From NCBI GenBank assembly GCA_019424245.1, contig JAHYZV010000004.1:1-64000 (forward strand): DNA of 64,000 nt. Reading direction: 5' to 3'. The stretch is from Clostridiales bacterium. GTDB taxonomy: Bacteria > Bacillota > Clostridia > Lachnospirales > Lachnospiraceae. Below, piece after piece: positions 42,894-53,173 of the stretch (its first letter is position 1; each line of letters opens with the position of its first letter). A program made the translations under genes and the position numbers. Below the pieces are notes generated by a model, which ran no database searches, was not told the DNA's origin, and saw only the letters and a list, made by a program, of their open reading frames with translations.

Positions 42894-44732
42894 TCAATGG
42901 AAATACTTATATATATTCTGTGCCACATTCTCTGTTATGCCATCAACCTCCATAAGTTCACTCACACCTGCTGCCCTTATCTTTTCTATATCGAGAAAAT
43001 GCTTCATAAGTGCTTTTCTCCTTACCGGTCCAATTCCTTCTATATCATCAAGCACCGAATTAACCTGCAGCTTACTTCTTAGTGATCTGTGATACTCTAT
43101 GGCAAATCTATGTGCTTCATCCTGAACACGTGTTATAAGCTTAAAGCCCTCGCTATGTCTGTCTATAGGTATCTCTACGTTGTTATAATACAAGCCTCTT
43201 GTATTATGATTATCATCCTTAACCATGCCGCATACCGGGATGTGAATATCCAGCTCTGACAGCACCTTTAGTGCTATATTTACCTGTCCACGTCCACCAT
43301 CCATCATAATCAGATCAGGATACACCGAAAAGCCTCTTGACTCCTCTTCACCCGCACGTTCCCTCATGCCTCTCTGGAAACGTCTTGTAAGCACCTCACT
43401 CATGCTCTTATAATCGTCAGGTCCTTTGACTGTCTTTATCTTAAACTTACGGTAATCATTCTTCTTTGGTCTTCCATCTTCAAAAACAACCATGGAACCT
43501 ACAGATTCAACACCACTTGTATTGGATATATCATAAGCTTCTGCTCTTCTTAGGTTCTTAAGTCCAAGCCATCCAGCTATCTCTTTCATGGCACCTGTTG
43601 TTCTCTTTTCTTCAAGCTTAATCTTCTCAGCATCCTTGGTAAGAACCATAAGTGCATTCTTATGTGCCAGTTCAACCATACGCTCCTTGTCACCCTTTTT
43701 AGGTGTTATGACAGATACCTTTCTTTTCTTTCTGCTTCCAAGCCACTCGGCGATAACATCTGCATCATCTATCTCTTCCTGTGTCATGATAACATTAGGA
43801 ATATATGGAGTTCCACCATAGTACTGTTTCATAAACTGTGATAATATGGCACTTCTGCTATCATTCGCAGCAACCTTCATATGAAAATGCTCTCTTCCAA
43901 GCAGCTTTCCCTGTCTTATAAAAAATACCTGCACGACCGCATCCTCTGCATCCATAGCACATGCTATTACATCCCTGTCAGTAGCATCATCCGCTGTAAT
44001 CTTCTGCTTCTGTGCTATCTGCTTTACGCTGTTAAGAAGATCTCTATATCTTGCTGCTTCCTCATACTCAAGCTTCTCAGAACAATCCATCATCTTATTC
44101 GTAAGCTCATTTATTATCTCTGAATAGTTACCATTAAGGAAACTGATAACCGACTCTATATTTTTCCTGTACTCTGATTCACTAACCATCCCCTGGCATG
44201 GTGCATTGCACTGTCCTATATGGTAGTTAAGGCATGGTCTTTCTTTGCCTATATCCTTAGGCAGTCTTCTGTTACAGGTTCTTACCTTATAAAGCTTGCA
44301 TAAAAGTTCTATAGTTTCTTTTACGGCACCTGCTGATGTATATGGACCAAAGAACTTTCCTGTGCCATGCTTCATTGTTCTTGAAAATAACACTCTTGGA
44401 TATGCTTCATTTACAGTAACCTTGATAAATGGATAACTCTTATCATCCTTAAGCATCGTGTTATACTTAGGTCTGTGTTCTTTAATAAGATTACACTCTA
44501 GCACAAGTGCTTCAAGCTCGGAATCAGTTACTATATATTCAAAATATGCTATATGCGAAACCATCTGTACAACCTTTGCAGAATGATTCTTACTGCTCTG
44601 GAAATACTGCCTTACACGGTTTTTTAACACCTTTGCCTTGCCTACATATATGATTGTGTCATGCTTATCATGCATAATATATACTCCCGGCTTATCTGGA
44701 AGTTTTTTTAACTCTTCTTCAAGATTGAACAT
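42894..44732 (-). CDS. uvrC: Excinuclease UvrC
   Basis: About 612 residues. GIY-YIG domain at the start (GVYIMHDKHDTIIYVGKAK), UvrB-binding UVR motif (KLEYEEAARYRDLL), a Cys-containing region (RPCLNYHIGQCNAPC), the RNase H-like C-terminal catalytic domain (DLIMMDGGRGQV) and a C-terminal HhH region. It makes the dual incisions of nucleotide excision repair. GAGG about 6 bases before the ATG at 44732 decides the start over one four codons earlier. Confidence 0.95.
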   Translation of the reverse strand: MFNLEEELKKLPDKPGVYIMHDKHDTIIYVGKAKVLKNRVRQYFQSSKNHSAKVVQMVSHIAYFEYIVTDSELEALVLECNLIKEHRPKYNTMLKDDKSYPFIKVTVNEAYPRVLFSRTMKHGTGKFFGPYTSAGAVKETIELLCKLYKVRTCNRRLPKDIGKERPCLNYHIGQCNAPCQGMVSESEYRKNIESVISFLNGNYSEIINELTNKMMDCSEKLEYEEAARYRDLLNSVKQIAQKQKITADDATDRDVIACAMDAEDAVVQVFFIRQGKLLGREHFHMKVAANDSRSAILSQFMKQYYGGTPYIPNVIMTQEEIDDADVIAEWLGSRKKRKVSVITPKKGDKERMVELAHKNALMVLTKDAEKIKLEEKRTTGAMKEIAGWLGLKNLRRAEAYDISNTSGVESVGSMVVFEDGRPKKNDYRKFKIKTVKGPDDYKSMSEVLTRRFQRGMRERAGEEESRGFSVYPDLIMMDGGRGQVNIALKVLSELDIHIPVCGMVKDDNHNTRGLYYNNVEIPIDRHSEGFKLITRVQDEAHRFAIEYHRSLRSKLQVNSVLDDIEGIGPVRRKALMKHFLDIEKIRAAGVSELMEVDGITENVAQNIYKYFH

Positions 44733-44782
44733 ACACATCCTCATTTCTTATTTCTATGCTATTCTTTATTTGACCTGCGCTC

Positions 44783-44811
44783 ATTATAGCATCCCCACCT
44801 TATTCACTCAA
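44783..44811 (-). promoter_or_regulatory. uvrC promoter with shared -10 and start sequence
   Basis: Minus strand: TTGAGT (44806-44811), a 17-bp spacer and TATAAT (44783-44788) with an upstream TG, followed by GAGCGCA. The 13 bp TATAATGAGCGCA recur in both -10 boxes of the 10.9-kb leader. The promoter lies about 50 bp before the start codon. Confidence 0.7.
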
Positions 44812-44869
44812 TTTCATTTTTATAATTTTCTGATTTTTTCACAATATTCGCATATCGTGGGATTATATG

Positions 44870-44915
44870 CAAAAATGACTGCAATGGTATTATAACTTAC
44901 ACCATTGCAGTCTTT
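44870..44915 (-). terminator. Terminator after the large permease gene
   Basis: GACTGCAATGGT and ACCATTGCAGTC pair with 12 bp and a 12-base loop, followed on the minus strand by ATTTTT. It lies about 75 bp past the stop codon at 44990 and insulates uvrC. Confidence 0.85.
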
Positions 44916-44989
44916 GCCGATACACCTTAAGACTATATCCATCCCTGTTATTCCTGCTTGTGAAACCCTTCTCTTGCTTTACTGTTTCA

Positions 44990-47206
44990 CTACTTCACTG
45001 CTTTTTTATAATTATATACCAGTATTATTTCCATGATTAGAAATACTATGATAAACAGCAGCACACTCTTTAACCCATACCCATATGAATCAAACATCCT
45101 GTTTATATCCATTGCGGCTATTATTGACATCTTCTTTGCCAATCCTACACCAAGCACATATAAGACATGTGGAATGAGCATACACAGTGATATGATTACT
45201 GACACCTTATAACTAAATCTGTACGATACCATATATGCTATAACTGCTATAACTATCAGCCATAATAACCTGCATATGTAATTAATGATAATATATGAAC
45301 GTATACTTATATCAAACGGAAAATCTGCGAATTTCTGCAGACACAATATACTCTTATCAATCTGGTTATAGCTGTAGCAGCGTGTTATGTTATATATATT
45401 AATGCCAGCAGCAAGCCCCCATATAATGACCGCCAGCATAACAATCTTTGACAGCTTGATCCACCACAGCTTCTTTCTTTTTCCTGCTGTTCTTATATGC
45501 ATATTCATTCCCTGCTGCCGCTCTGAAGCATAATCTCCTGCCGCTATCAGTATAATGATAACAACGGATATCAGATTCATTGTTTCATTGTTAGAATACA
45601 GCCTGCTTCCAAATATATCATCGTAATTATATGGATTAACTATAACCGCATCTGCCTCACGGGACTCATTTATATTTTTAACATAATCATATTCCTTCTG
45701 CATTATGTCCACTGTACCAAGAAGCTTTTTGGCATTTTCCTTCTCATAAGAGCCATCTTCTTTACTGTCCTGCACTAGCACAGCCTCATCTCTTAATGCT
45801 TCAATATAATCACTGACCTCCTTATCTGCCTCATGCCCATCGAATTCCACATAAAAACTGTTAAGCTTATATGTCTTGTTATTACTGCCATAATCTATGC
45901 CCTTCATAACCTTAGCCGATGTAAACAGATATATCCCTGCCAGTATAAAAACAATCCCCTTCTGTACTATCATTGTTTTATAGATTTCCATAACATATAA
46001 AGGCATACCAGACACAAGCTTCTGATTAGACTGACTTATCTTTACCGCAGCAGCTTCTATGACACTCTTTTGTCTGATTGTATATTTTAATGAATAAGCA
46101 ATCACATTTCCAGTCAGTCCTGCAGCAAGTAAAACAGCTGTAAGAATCCACGTTGTTGTACTTATATCTGTTATAAAGCCATCTCTTCCCCAGTTCTCAT
46201 ACATAAGATAAGAGCCTCCAGGAAATATAATATTAAATACATTAATATATTTAAGACTGTTAAATGTACTGTTATACTGTATTCTGCCATACAGCATATA
46301 TTCGCATAAAAGCACCGCTATAAGCAGCGTAACTGCTATCTTATAATTATTCACAAGGTTTATCATAAGATATATCAAAAGACTTATGGCAGTCATTGCG
46401 CAGGCATATACTAATACATATATAACAAAAATCTGATTTACACTAACAGCATAAGGAAACATACTAAACATTTTCGAATTCTGTATACAGCATGTTCCAT
46501 CAACACCATATATCTTTGCATATATACCATATGTTATTGAATTAAACAGACATGATAATATTATATTAAATACTATAATAATAAAGCATCTTATAACAGG
46601 CAGAAATATTCTTCCTCTCCTGCTTGTTCTTACAAGCACATATACTCCGTTGTCGCTCTCTTCTGTAAAATGTATTATGATAACCGTCATCATAATCACG
46701 TAGATAAGCGGTATAGCTCTATTATTAAGAAGCTGCTCAATAGCTGCCGTGTTTGTATTATTAAATGCCACATCTGCTTTTTCAAGCTTTTCTTTATCTT
46801 TTAACTGCTTATTGGCATTGAGAATATAATAGCTGTCTGTATCACCAAAAAGTGTGCTATCTGCTATTCTGCTATAATTTTTAGACTTGATGTTGTCCGC
46901 ACTATTGTCATAATAGCTGTTATAAGACTTCACGTACTTTTCCTTATTCTCAACAAGCTCTGCTGCTTTGTTTATATACTCGCTATCTTCTTCCCTATAT
47001 GTATCATATGCGGCTGTCAGCTTACTGGCTGTCAGACCTACCCTGTCTTCTTTAATCTTGTCATAATCATTGATAATCTGTCTGTAATATCTATATGTCA
47101 CAGCATCATTGCTGCTGTTAACCTGATAAATACATATGCTTATAACCGCTGCCAGCGCACATATTATACACAGAATGCTTTTCTTTATTATTCTTATCAG
47201 TTCCAT
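44990..47206 (-). CDS. Large two-half ABC-type permease
   Basis: 738 residues with two membrane blocks of about five or six TM helices each and a large outside loop after the first helix (about 40-160). The second half has another outside loop near 480-540. This is the same architecture as the protein at 54904-57159, with which it shares NPYxYxxxxGxR and the VYVLVRTSRRGR-type turn. It starts 13 bp after the lipoprotein gene, so the two form a pair. No ATPase gene is adjacent, in contrast to the copy at 54 kb. It may use the ATPase encoded there. Substrate unknown. Confidence 0.75.
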   Translation of the reverse strand: MELIRIIKKSILCIICALAAVISICIYQVNSSNDAVTYRYYRQIINDYDKIKEDRVGLTASKLTAAYDTYREEDSEYINKAAELVENKEKYVKSYNSYYDNSADNIKSKNYSRIADSTLFGDTDSYYILNANKQLKDKEKLEKADVAFNNTNTAAIEQLLNNRAIPLIYVIMMTVIIIHFTEESDNGVYVLVRTSRRGRIFLPVIRCFIIIVFNIILSCLFNSITYGIYAKIYGVDGTCCIQNSKMFSMFPYAVSVNQIFVIYVLVYACAMTAISLLIYLMINLVNNYKIAVTLLIAVLLCEYMLYGRIQYNSTFNSLKYINVFNIIFPGGSYLMYENWGRDGFITDISTTTWILTAVLLAAGLTGNVIAYSLKYTIRQKSVIEAAAVKISQSNQKLVSGMPLYVMEIYKTMIVQKGIVFILAGIYLFTSAKVMKGIDYGSNNKTYKLNSFYVEFDGHEADKEVSDYIEALRDEAVLVQDSKEDGSYEKENAKKLLGTVDIMQKEYDYVKNINESREADAVIVNPYNYDDIFGSRLYSNNETMNLISVVIIILIAAGDYASERQQGMNMHIRTAGKRKKLWWIKLSKIVMLAVIIWGLAAGINIYNITRCYSYNQIDKSILCLQKFADFPFDISIRSYIIINYICRLLWLIVIAVIAYMVSYRFSYKVSVIISLCMLIPHVLYVLGVGLAKKMSIIAAMDINRMFDSYGYGLKSVLLFIIVFLIMEIILVYNYKKAVK

Positions 47207-47219
47207 AGGCTTTCTCCAA

Positions 47220-48686
47220 CTACTCTGGTGTTATCTGCTGCCACTGCATGCTTGTGCTTCCTATCTGTGACTTATCAAGAACCGCAGTTACACATATACG
47301 TGCTCCACCCTTCTTTTTCTTTGCCACCTCTTTATCAATAGCCTCTATCTTATCTTTTTCCTCCTGTGACAGTTCCATACCTGCTACATCCGCTCTGGCA
47401 GTTGTTACAAGCATGCACCTTTCATCACCGCCTTTATAGTCAAGAGTTATATTACCTGAAGAATTCTCATTAGTTTTATTCAGTACAACCGTTTCATCAA
47501 CATTTCCATCTGTATCAAATATATAAATATAATTGTCATAGGCTGCCCGTTTTTCTTCTATGCTTTTTCCCACTAATTTAGAAATATTAACTCCTCTGTA
47601 TACATACAGATGTTTTCCATCATATCCATAAAAATGTATGTAATTCTCATCCCCAGTTTCTTTAAACTGCGAAAACTCTCCATTTTTAATTTCTTTTTTC
47701 TCCTGCTTTGCTTCCACTGTCGTTCCCTCAATATCCAATGTAAATATATCTTTTATCTCTCCGTTGTCCAGATTTAACTTTCTTATAATATATTTATCCT
47801 CATTGGCACATGGGAAGTACATATTATTGCTTTTATCAAAGCTGACTTCACTGTTCCAGTTTAAGATTGAATCAGCTATGTCAGGATATTGTTCATTCAT
47901 ATTGTAAAGTCTCTGCACATTTTCTGTATTTATATCAAGCACCTCAACATAATATATACTTTTTCCCACAGATATACCACTATTCCAGTTTATATATACT
48001 TTATCTCCTATGCCATACAATACTATAAGTTCAAGATAGTTATATGTACTTTCATATGTCTTTATAATATGAGGCTGGCTGTCATCCGATAACGATACTG
48101 AACACAGCATGATTGTATTATTACCTGCTAACATATAATACAGCTTTCCATGGCTTATACATGCATTGTTCTTATTTCCATTGACAGAATAACCATCTAT
48201 GGACAATGTTTTTTCTTCTTTCTTATCTCTCATAGTCTTATTATAAGAAACAAGTATATCCTTCTCAGCGGTCTTTTCTATCATATATATTCTCTGATTG
48301 TGATACCATATCTTATTACTAAGACACATATCTGATGATATATATGCCTCACAGTCTTTTGTCTTATGATCACAATCAATATCAGAACACAGTGGAATAG
48401 CCTCCTGTTTAACCATATCATAGTAATATATGTAGCTATTATTATTATCACTTACTCCTGATGCACCAGCTATATAATAGTAACCTGTCTCTGCTGCCGC
48501 TGCACTGTCTGACATATAATATTGCGGCTCATTGTCATCATATACATATGATGCATACTTATAATCTACGTCTGTCTGTCCGCTATCAGATGTTTTACTG
48601 CTACATGCCATCACTGCTGACAAACAGCCTATAATCAATGTAATCACGCTCACATCTACCAATATCTTTTTTATTGATTTCTTCAT
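47220..48686 (-). CDS. Propeller-like lipoprotein
   Basis: About 488 residues with a lipoprotein signal peptide ending SAVMAC. The outside domain shows repeated YYYIAG..., LCSDIDCDHKTKDCEAY and NxYxxVxxxxGD patterns typical of a six- to seven-blade propeller, and a C-terminal region with VKxxT. It is a paralogue of the protein at 57231-58673 (shared signal region, CDHxxxxCxAYxS and the DKxYxxC rhythm). GGTGG before the ATG at 48686 decides the start. It is co-transcribed with the permease 13 bp downstream. Confidence 0.75.
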   Translation of the reverse strand: MKKSIKKILVDVSVITLIIGCLSAVMACSSKTSDSGQTDVDYKYASYVYDDNEPQYYMSDSAAAAETGYYYIAGASGVSDNNNSYIYYYDMVKQEAIPLCSDIDCDHKTKDCEAYISSDMCLSNKIWYHNQRIYMIEKTAEKDILVSYNKTMRDKKEEKTLSIDGYSVNGNKNNACISHGKLYYMLAGNNTIMLCSVSLSDDSQPHIIKTYESTYNYLELIVLYGIGDKVYINWNSGISVGKSIYYVEVLDINTENVQRLYNMNEQYPDIADSILNWNSEVSFDKSNNMYFPCANEDKYIIRKLNLDNGEIKDIFTLDIEGTTVEAKQEKKEIKNGEFSQFKETGDENYIHFYGYDGKHLYVYRGVNISKLVGKSIEEKRAAYDNYIYIFDTDGNVDETVVLNKTNENSSGNITLDYKGGDERCMLVTTARADVAGMELSQEEKDKIEAIDKEVAKKKKGGARICVTAVLDKSQIGSTSMQWQQITPE

Positions 48687-48837
48687 AAAAACCACCGTCC
48701 TTTTCCACATTTATTTCTGTACTTGACAGGTTTGTGCCAAATATATGCAGACACACCCAGCATATTGACCTTTGGTCTGAACATCATAAGCTTATGTATA
48801 TATTACAGATACGCAGCCGGAAAAGTGACATGTATTA

Positions 48838-48876
48838 TAAAAAAAATAATGGTGCTACATCATATAGCACCATTAT
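48838..48876 (-). terminator. Terminator of iorB
   Basis: AATGGTGCTA and TAGCACCATT pair across a loop and are followed on the minus strand by eight T (A run on plus). It lies just past the stop codon of iorB and separates it from the lipoprotein operon. Confidence 0.9.
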
Positions 48877-48898
48877 CATACATTATCATACAAGAATT

Positions 48899-49480
48899 TT
48901 ATGCCTGCCTTCCAAGATCAAACGCCTTATGATTAAGTTCCCTGAACTTCTCTGGTACGATTGCATCTATAGCTGCACTCCAGTCCTCATAAGGTATATC
49001 ATCAAAATATTCTGATAATCTTCCCATAAGCACGATATTAACAGCCTTAGATGAACCAGCCTCCTCAGCTATTGATAAGAAATCCTTTGCATCAACCTTA
49101 GCACCAGCTTCCTCCAGCTTCTTAACAATATCTGCCGGGTATTCTGCAGCACCTGTTATAACAGGCATAGGATCAACCTCCTGCGTGTTGGTGATAATCT
49201 GTCCACCAACCTTAAGATATTCTATCCAGCGTTCAGCCTCAAGCTTCTCGAAAGAAAGAATATAATCAGCTTCTCCCTTATCTATAACTGGTGAATATAC
49301 TTTTTTACCAAATCTTACATAGGTAACAACGCTTCCACCTCTCTGGCTCATACCATGTACTTCCGATACCTTGACATCATAACCCTGATGCATAAGCACA
49401 TATCCTAACATCTTGCTGGCAAGCAGTGTTCCCTGTCCACCTACACCAACAATCATAATATTCTTAACTGAATCATTCAT
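48899..49480 (-). CDS. iorB: Indolepyruvate oxidoreductase subunit beta
   Basis: 193 residues with GVGGQGTLLASKML near the start and VSEVHGMSQRGGSV, the hallmarks of the gamma-type subunit of 2-oxoacid:ferredoxin oxidoreductases. With IorA it oxidises aryl pyruvates to aryl-acetyl-CoA using ferredoxin. It lies 78 bp after iorA. Confidence 0.95.
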   Translation of the reverse strand: MNDSVKNIMIVGVGGQGTLLASKMLGYVLMHQGYDVKVSEVHGMSQRGGSVVTYVRFGKKVYSPVIDKGEADYILSFEKLEAERWIEYLKVGGQIITNTQEVDPMPVITGAAEYPADIVKKLEEAGAKVDAKDFLSIAEEAGSSKAVNIVLMGRLSEYFDDIPYEDWSAAIDAIVPEKFRELNHKAFDLGRQA

Positions 49481-49557
49481 ATATGTTCCTCATTTCTTAT
49501 TAAAGCCTGATATTTATTGAATAAATCGGACTTTATATTCTGATAATAATGTAATCC

Positions 49558-51279
49558 TTAAATAGCCCCAAACTTACACATCTGTGAGCACACCTTACAA
49601 CCTATGCAAAGTGTTGGGTCAATGTGTGCTTTCTTATCCTTAACTGCTATAGCAGGACAACCGATACTCATACACTGCTTACATCCAACACATTTGTCCT
49701 CATCAACACTTATAGGTGGCTTATGAACTGTGCCTTTTATCATAACACAAGGTCTGCGGCTTATAATGATAGATGGTTCTTTAGCAGCAAGCTCCTCTGT
49801 TACAGCTTCTTCCACAGCCCTAAGATCATATGGATCAACAACTCTTACCCTGTTAAAGCCAAGTGCCTTGCACAGTGCTTCAAGGTCAACCTTACCTGCC
49901 GGCTCACCTCTAAGATTCTTACCAGTTGTAGGATTCTGCTGATGGCCAGTCATACCTGTTATGGAATTATCCAGAATAATAACAGTCGAGTTACTCATAT
50001 TGTAAGAAATATCAGTTATGCCGGTCATACCAGAATGTATAAATGTTGAATCACCAATAACACCTACGCTGTTGCTTTCTCCTGCTTCTCCCATAGCCTT
50101 GTTAAAGCCATGAAGACCTGAACATGATGCTCCCATACACACATTTAAGTCCATAGCGTTAAGAGGGGCAACCGCACCAAGTGTATAACATCCGATATCT
50201 CCGTATACCATGCATTTTTTCTTTTTTAATATGTAGAATATACCTCTATGTGGACATCCTGCACACATAACAGGTGGTCGTGCTGGCAGATTCTCATCTA
50301 TGCTCATATGAGCAGGCACTTCCATGCCAAGACATTCTCTTACAAGATTCTGTGAGAATTCCCCACATATAGGAAATGTATCTTTGCCAGATACCTTGAT
50401 ACCAAGCTGCTTACAATGATTCTCTATAATTGGATCAAGTTCTTCAAGAACTACTACTCTGTCAACTTTAGCTGCGAAATCCTTTATAAGCTTCTCTGGA
50501 AGAGGATTGATAAGTCCAAGCTTTAATATACATGCGTCCTCTCCTAATACTTCCCTTGCATACTGATAAGAAGTAGAATCTGTGATAATACCAACACTTG
50601 TATCTTTTCCCATCTCAACCCTGTTGAATTCACAATTCTCTGCATATTCTATAAGGTCTTTCGTTCTCTGCTCCACTCTTACATGTGCATTGCGCGAATT
50701 AAGAGTCATCATAACTTTAGTTGGATCTTTCACATAAGGTACCTGTGCTGGCTCTACGCGTTCCTCTGTATCTACTATACTCTGTGAATGTGCTACCCTT
50801 GTAACCATCTTGAGGAGTACAGGAGTATTGAATTTTTCGGACATTTCAAATGCCTTTTTGGCAAACACTCTTGATTCTTCTGAATCAGATGGTTCAAGCA
50901 TAGGAAGCTTGGCTGCTATGGCATAATGTCTTGAATCCTGCTCATTCTGAGATGAATGCATGCCAGGATCATCTGCCACACATACTACAAGACCGGCATT
51001 AAGTCCCTGGTATGATATAGTAAAGAGGGGATCTGCTGCCACATTAAGTCCAACGTGCTTCATAGCACATGCTGCCCTTACTCCACCAAGTGTAGCCCCA
51101 TGCGCTACCTCAAGTGCTACCTTTTCGTTAGGTGCCCACTCACAATATACCTCCTTGTAAGCTGCCGCCTCCTCTGTAATCTCTGTACTTGGTGTACCTG
51201 GATAGCTGGATATCACCTTACACCCAGCTTCATATAATCCTCTGGCAACCGCTTTGTTGCCTAACATCAATTCTTTCAT
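49558..51279 (-). CDS. iorA: Indolepyruvate oxidoreductase subunit alpha
   Basis: 573 residues: TPP-dependent oxidoreductase with ..EVAHGATLGGVRAACAMKHVGLN.. near the N-terminus and GDIGCYTLG and DNSITGMTGHQQNP in the TPP-binding half. The C-terminus holds two 4Fe-4S ferredoxin motifs, CVGCKQCMSIGCP and CIGCKVCSQMC. GGAGTAATAT before the ATG. It transfers electrons from aromatic 2-oxoacids (from Phe, Tyr and Trp) to ferredoxin. Confidence 0.95.
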   Translation of the reverse strand: MKELMLGNKAVARGLYEAGCKVISSYPGTPSTEITEEAAAYKEVYCEWAPNEKVALEVAHGATLGGVRAACAMKHVGLNVAADPLFTISYQGLNAGLVVCVADDPGMHSSQNEQDSRHYAIAAKLPMLEPSDSEESRVFAKKAFEMSEKFNTPVLLKMVTRVAHSQSIVDTEERVEPAQVPYVKDPTKVMMTLNSRNAHVRVEQRTKDLIEYAENCEFNRVEMGKDTSVGIITDSTSYQYAREVLGEDACILKLGLINPLPEKLIKDFAAKVDRVVVLEELDPIIENHCKQLGIKVSGKDTFPICGEFSQNLVRECLGMEVPAHMSIDENLPARPPVMCAGCPHRGIFYILKKKKCMVYGDIGCYTLGAVAPLNAMDLNVCMGASCSGLHGFNKAMGEAGESNSVGVIGDSTFIHSGMTGITDISYNMSNSTVIILDNSITGMTGHQQNPTTGKNLRGEPAGKVDLEALCKALGFNRVRVVDPYDLRAVEEAVTEELAAKEPSIIISRRPCVMIKGTVHKPPISVDEDKCVGCKQCMSIGCPAIAVKDKKAHIDPTLCIGCKVCSQMCKFGAI

Positions 51280-51359
51280 ATATTACTCCGTTCTTTTTCG
51301 TTACACTAATATTCATTTATGCATTCTTTCTGCTATACATATCTATTAATATACATCAA

Positions 51360-52994
51360 TCAGCCCTGATTCTCCTTAGCAACCAGCTTATCAGCCCCAT
51401 ATATCTTACGAAGCTTAGGTTTCTCTATCTTACCTGTTGCATTACGTGGGATCTCAGCGAATATAATCTCCTTAGGTCTCTTATATCTAGGAAGCTCCAT
51501 ACAGAAATTCTCTATCTCTTCCTCTGTGCATGTAACTCCATCCTTTATCTCTATGATAGCAGCTGTCTTCTCTCCTAATCTTCTGTCAGGAAGACCGATA
51601 ACAGCCGCATCCTTAATCTTGTGGAATCTTCTTAAGAAATCTTCTATCTGTACAGGATATATATTCTCACCACCTGATACAATAACGTCTTTCTTACGGT
51701 CAACAAGGAAGTAGAATCCATCTTCATCCTGCATAGCCATATCTCCTGTATACAGCCATCCATCCTTAAGTACCTCCTTAGTAGCCTCCTCATTCCTGTA
51801 ATAACATGTCATAACGCCAGGTCCTTTTACACATAACTCACCTACTTCACCCTGACAGACCTCGTTATCATGCTCATCCACTATCTTACACTGCCAGCCG
51901 TATCCTGGAATACCAATAGCACCAACCTTGTGTATGTTTTCAACGCCAAGGTGAACACATCCTGGACCTGTAGATTCTGATAAACCATAGTTGGTATCAT
52001 ACTGATGATTAGGAAAATACTCTTTCCATCTTTTTATAAGTGAAGGTGGAACGGGCTGTGCCCCTATATGCATGAGTCTCCACTGCGACAGATTATAGTC
52101 TGACAGCTTAATCCTTCCTGAATCAAGTGCATCCAGAATATCCTGTGCCCAAGGCACTAACAGCCATACAATAGTGCAGTGTTCACTTGATACCGCAGAT
52201 AATATCTGCTCCGGCTTGGTTCCCTTAAGAAGCACCGCCTTACTTCCTGCCACAAGACTTCCCATCCAGTGAAACTTAGCACCTGTATGATAAAGAGGCG
52301 GTATACACAAGAATGTATCATCTCTTCCTGTTGAATGATGCTTCTGCTCCATGATAGCTGCCTGTGTAAGACTCTGGTGCTTATGTAATATAGCCTTAGG
52401 AAAACCTGTAGTTCCAGAAGAAAAGTATATAGCACCATAATCATCCTCAGTTATCTTAACATCCGGCTCCTTGCTGGAGCAGTCTGCTACCAGTTCATGA
52501 TAACTTTCTGCGAAACTTGGACAGTTATCACCAACATATATAAGAAGTCTTCCTCTTGATAATCTCTCTGCATTTACCTCTATTCTTCCAATAAATGCGA
52601 AGCCAAACACTATAACATCAACCTGTGCAAGCTCGGCACAGTAATATATCTCATCCGAATCATAACGGAAGTTAAAAGGCACTGCGATAGCACCCGTCTT
52701 TAACACGCCAAAATATATAGGAAGCCATTCAAGACAGTTATACATAAGAATAGCTACCTTATCCCCTTTCTTAACTCCCCTGCTAAGAAGCATATTGGCA
52801 AACCTGTTAGCCTTTTCGTTAAATACACTCCATGTAATCTCACGCCTGTATGGCATGTTATTAATAGGCTGAATCAGATCGAACTCCTTCCAGGTCGTTC
52901 TTCTAGTATCCTTCTCATCAGGATTAAGCTCAACTAGAGCTACCTCATCCGGGTATAACTCGGCATTTCTTACTAAATAATCTGTTACTGGCAT
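51360..52994 (-). CDS. AMP-forming acyl-CoA synthetase
   Basis: 544 residues of the ANL family. AMP-binding core IYFSSGTTGFPKAI, A5 NYGLSEST, A7 GWLYTGDMA and A8 DRKKDVIVSGGENIYPVQIE are present, and A10 is RNATGKIEK. It activates a carboxylic acid with ATP and CoA. Its place upstream of iorAB suggests an aryl acid or a related acid, but the substrate cannot be read from sequence. AAGGAAAATATT decides the start at 52994. The 5' leader holds a copy of the dispersed repeat. Confidence 0.85.
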   Translation of the reverse strand: MPVTDYLVRNAELYPDEVALVELNPDEKDTRRTTWKEFDLIQPINNMPYRREITWSVFNEKANRFANMLLSRGVKKGDKVAILMYNCLEWLPIYFGVLKTGAIAVPFNFRYDSDEIYYCAELAQVDVIVFGFAFIGRIEVNAERLSRGRLLIYVGDNCPSFAESYHELVADCSSKEPDVKITEDDYGAIYFSSGTTGFPKAILHKHQSLTQAAIMEQKHHSTGRDDTFLCIPPLYHTGAKFHWMGSLVAGSKAVLLKGTKPEQILSAVSSEHCTIVWLLVPWAQDILDALDSGRIKLSDYNLSQWRLMHIGAQPVPPSLIKRWKEYFPNHQYDTNYGLSESTGPGCVHLGVENIHKVGAIGIPGYGWQCKIVDEHDNEVCQGEVGELCVKGPGVMTCYYRNEEATKEVLKDGWLYTGDMAMQDEDGFYFLVDRKKDVIVSGGENIYPVQIEDFLRRFHKIKDAAVIGLPDRRLGEKTAAIIEIKDGVTCTEEEIENFCMELPRYKRPKEIIFAEIPRNATGKIEKPKLRKIYGADKLVAKENQG

Positions 52995-53020
52995 AATATT
53001 TTCCTTCCTGCTATATAATT

Positions 53021-53053
53021 GATACCATGGTAAAAGGTCTAAACCCACATGAG
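53021..53053. repeat. Dispersed repeat, copy B with a long hairpin
   Basis: It matches 25182-25215 in reverse orientation with one 1-bp indel. Here it continues into a larger fold: AAAGGTC pairs with GACCTTT about 40 bp on, and CCACATGAGC with GCTCATAGGTGG inside. The repeat lies in the leader of the acyl-CoA synthetase gene. Confidence 0.65.
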
Positions 53054-53173
53054 CTTGCTCATAGGTGGACGAAAGACCTTTGGATCCGCCCCGATATGAG
53101 CATAAAAGTGGGATGATAATCCCGTATCTTTATAAAACTTCATTAAATAATAGAATACCACATTTTGCACAAT

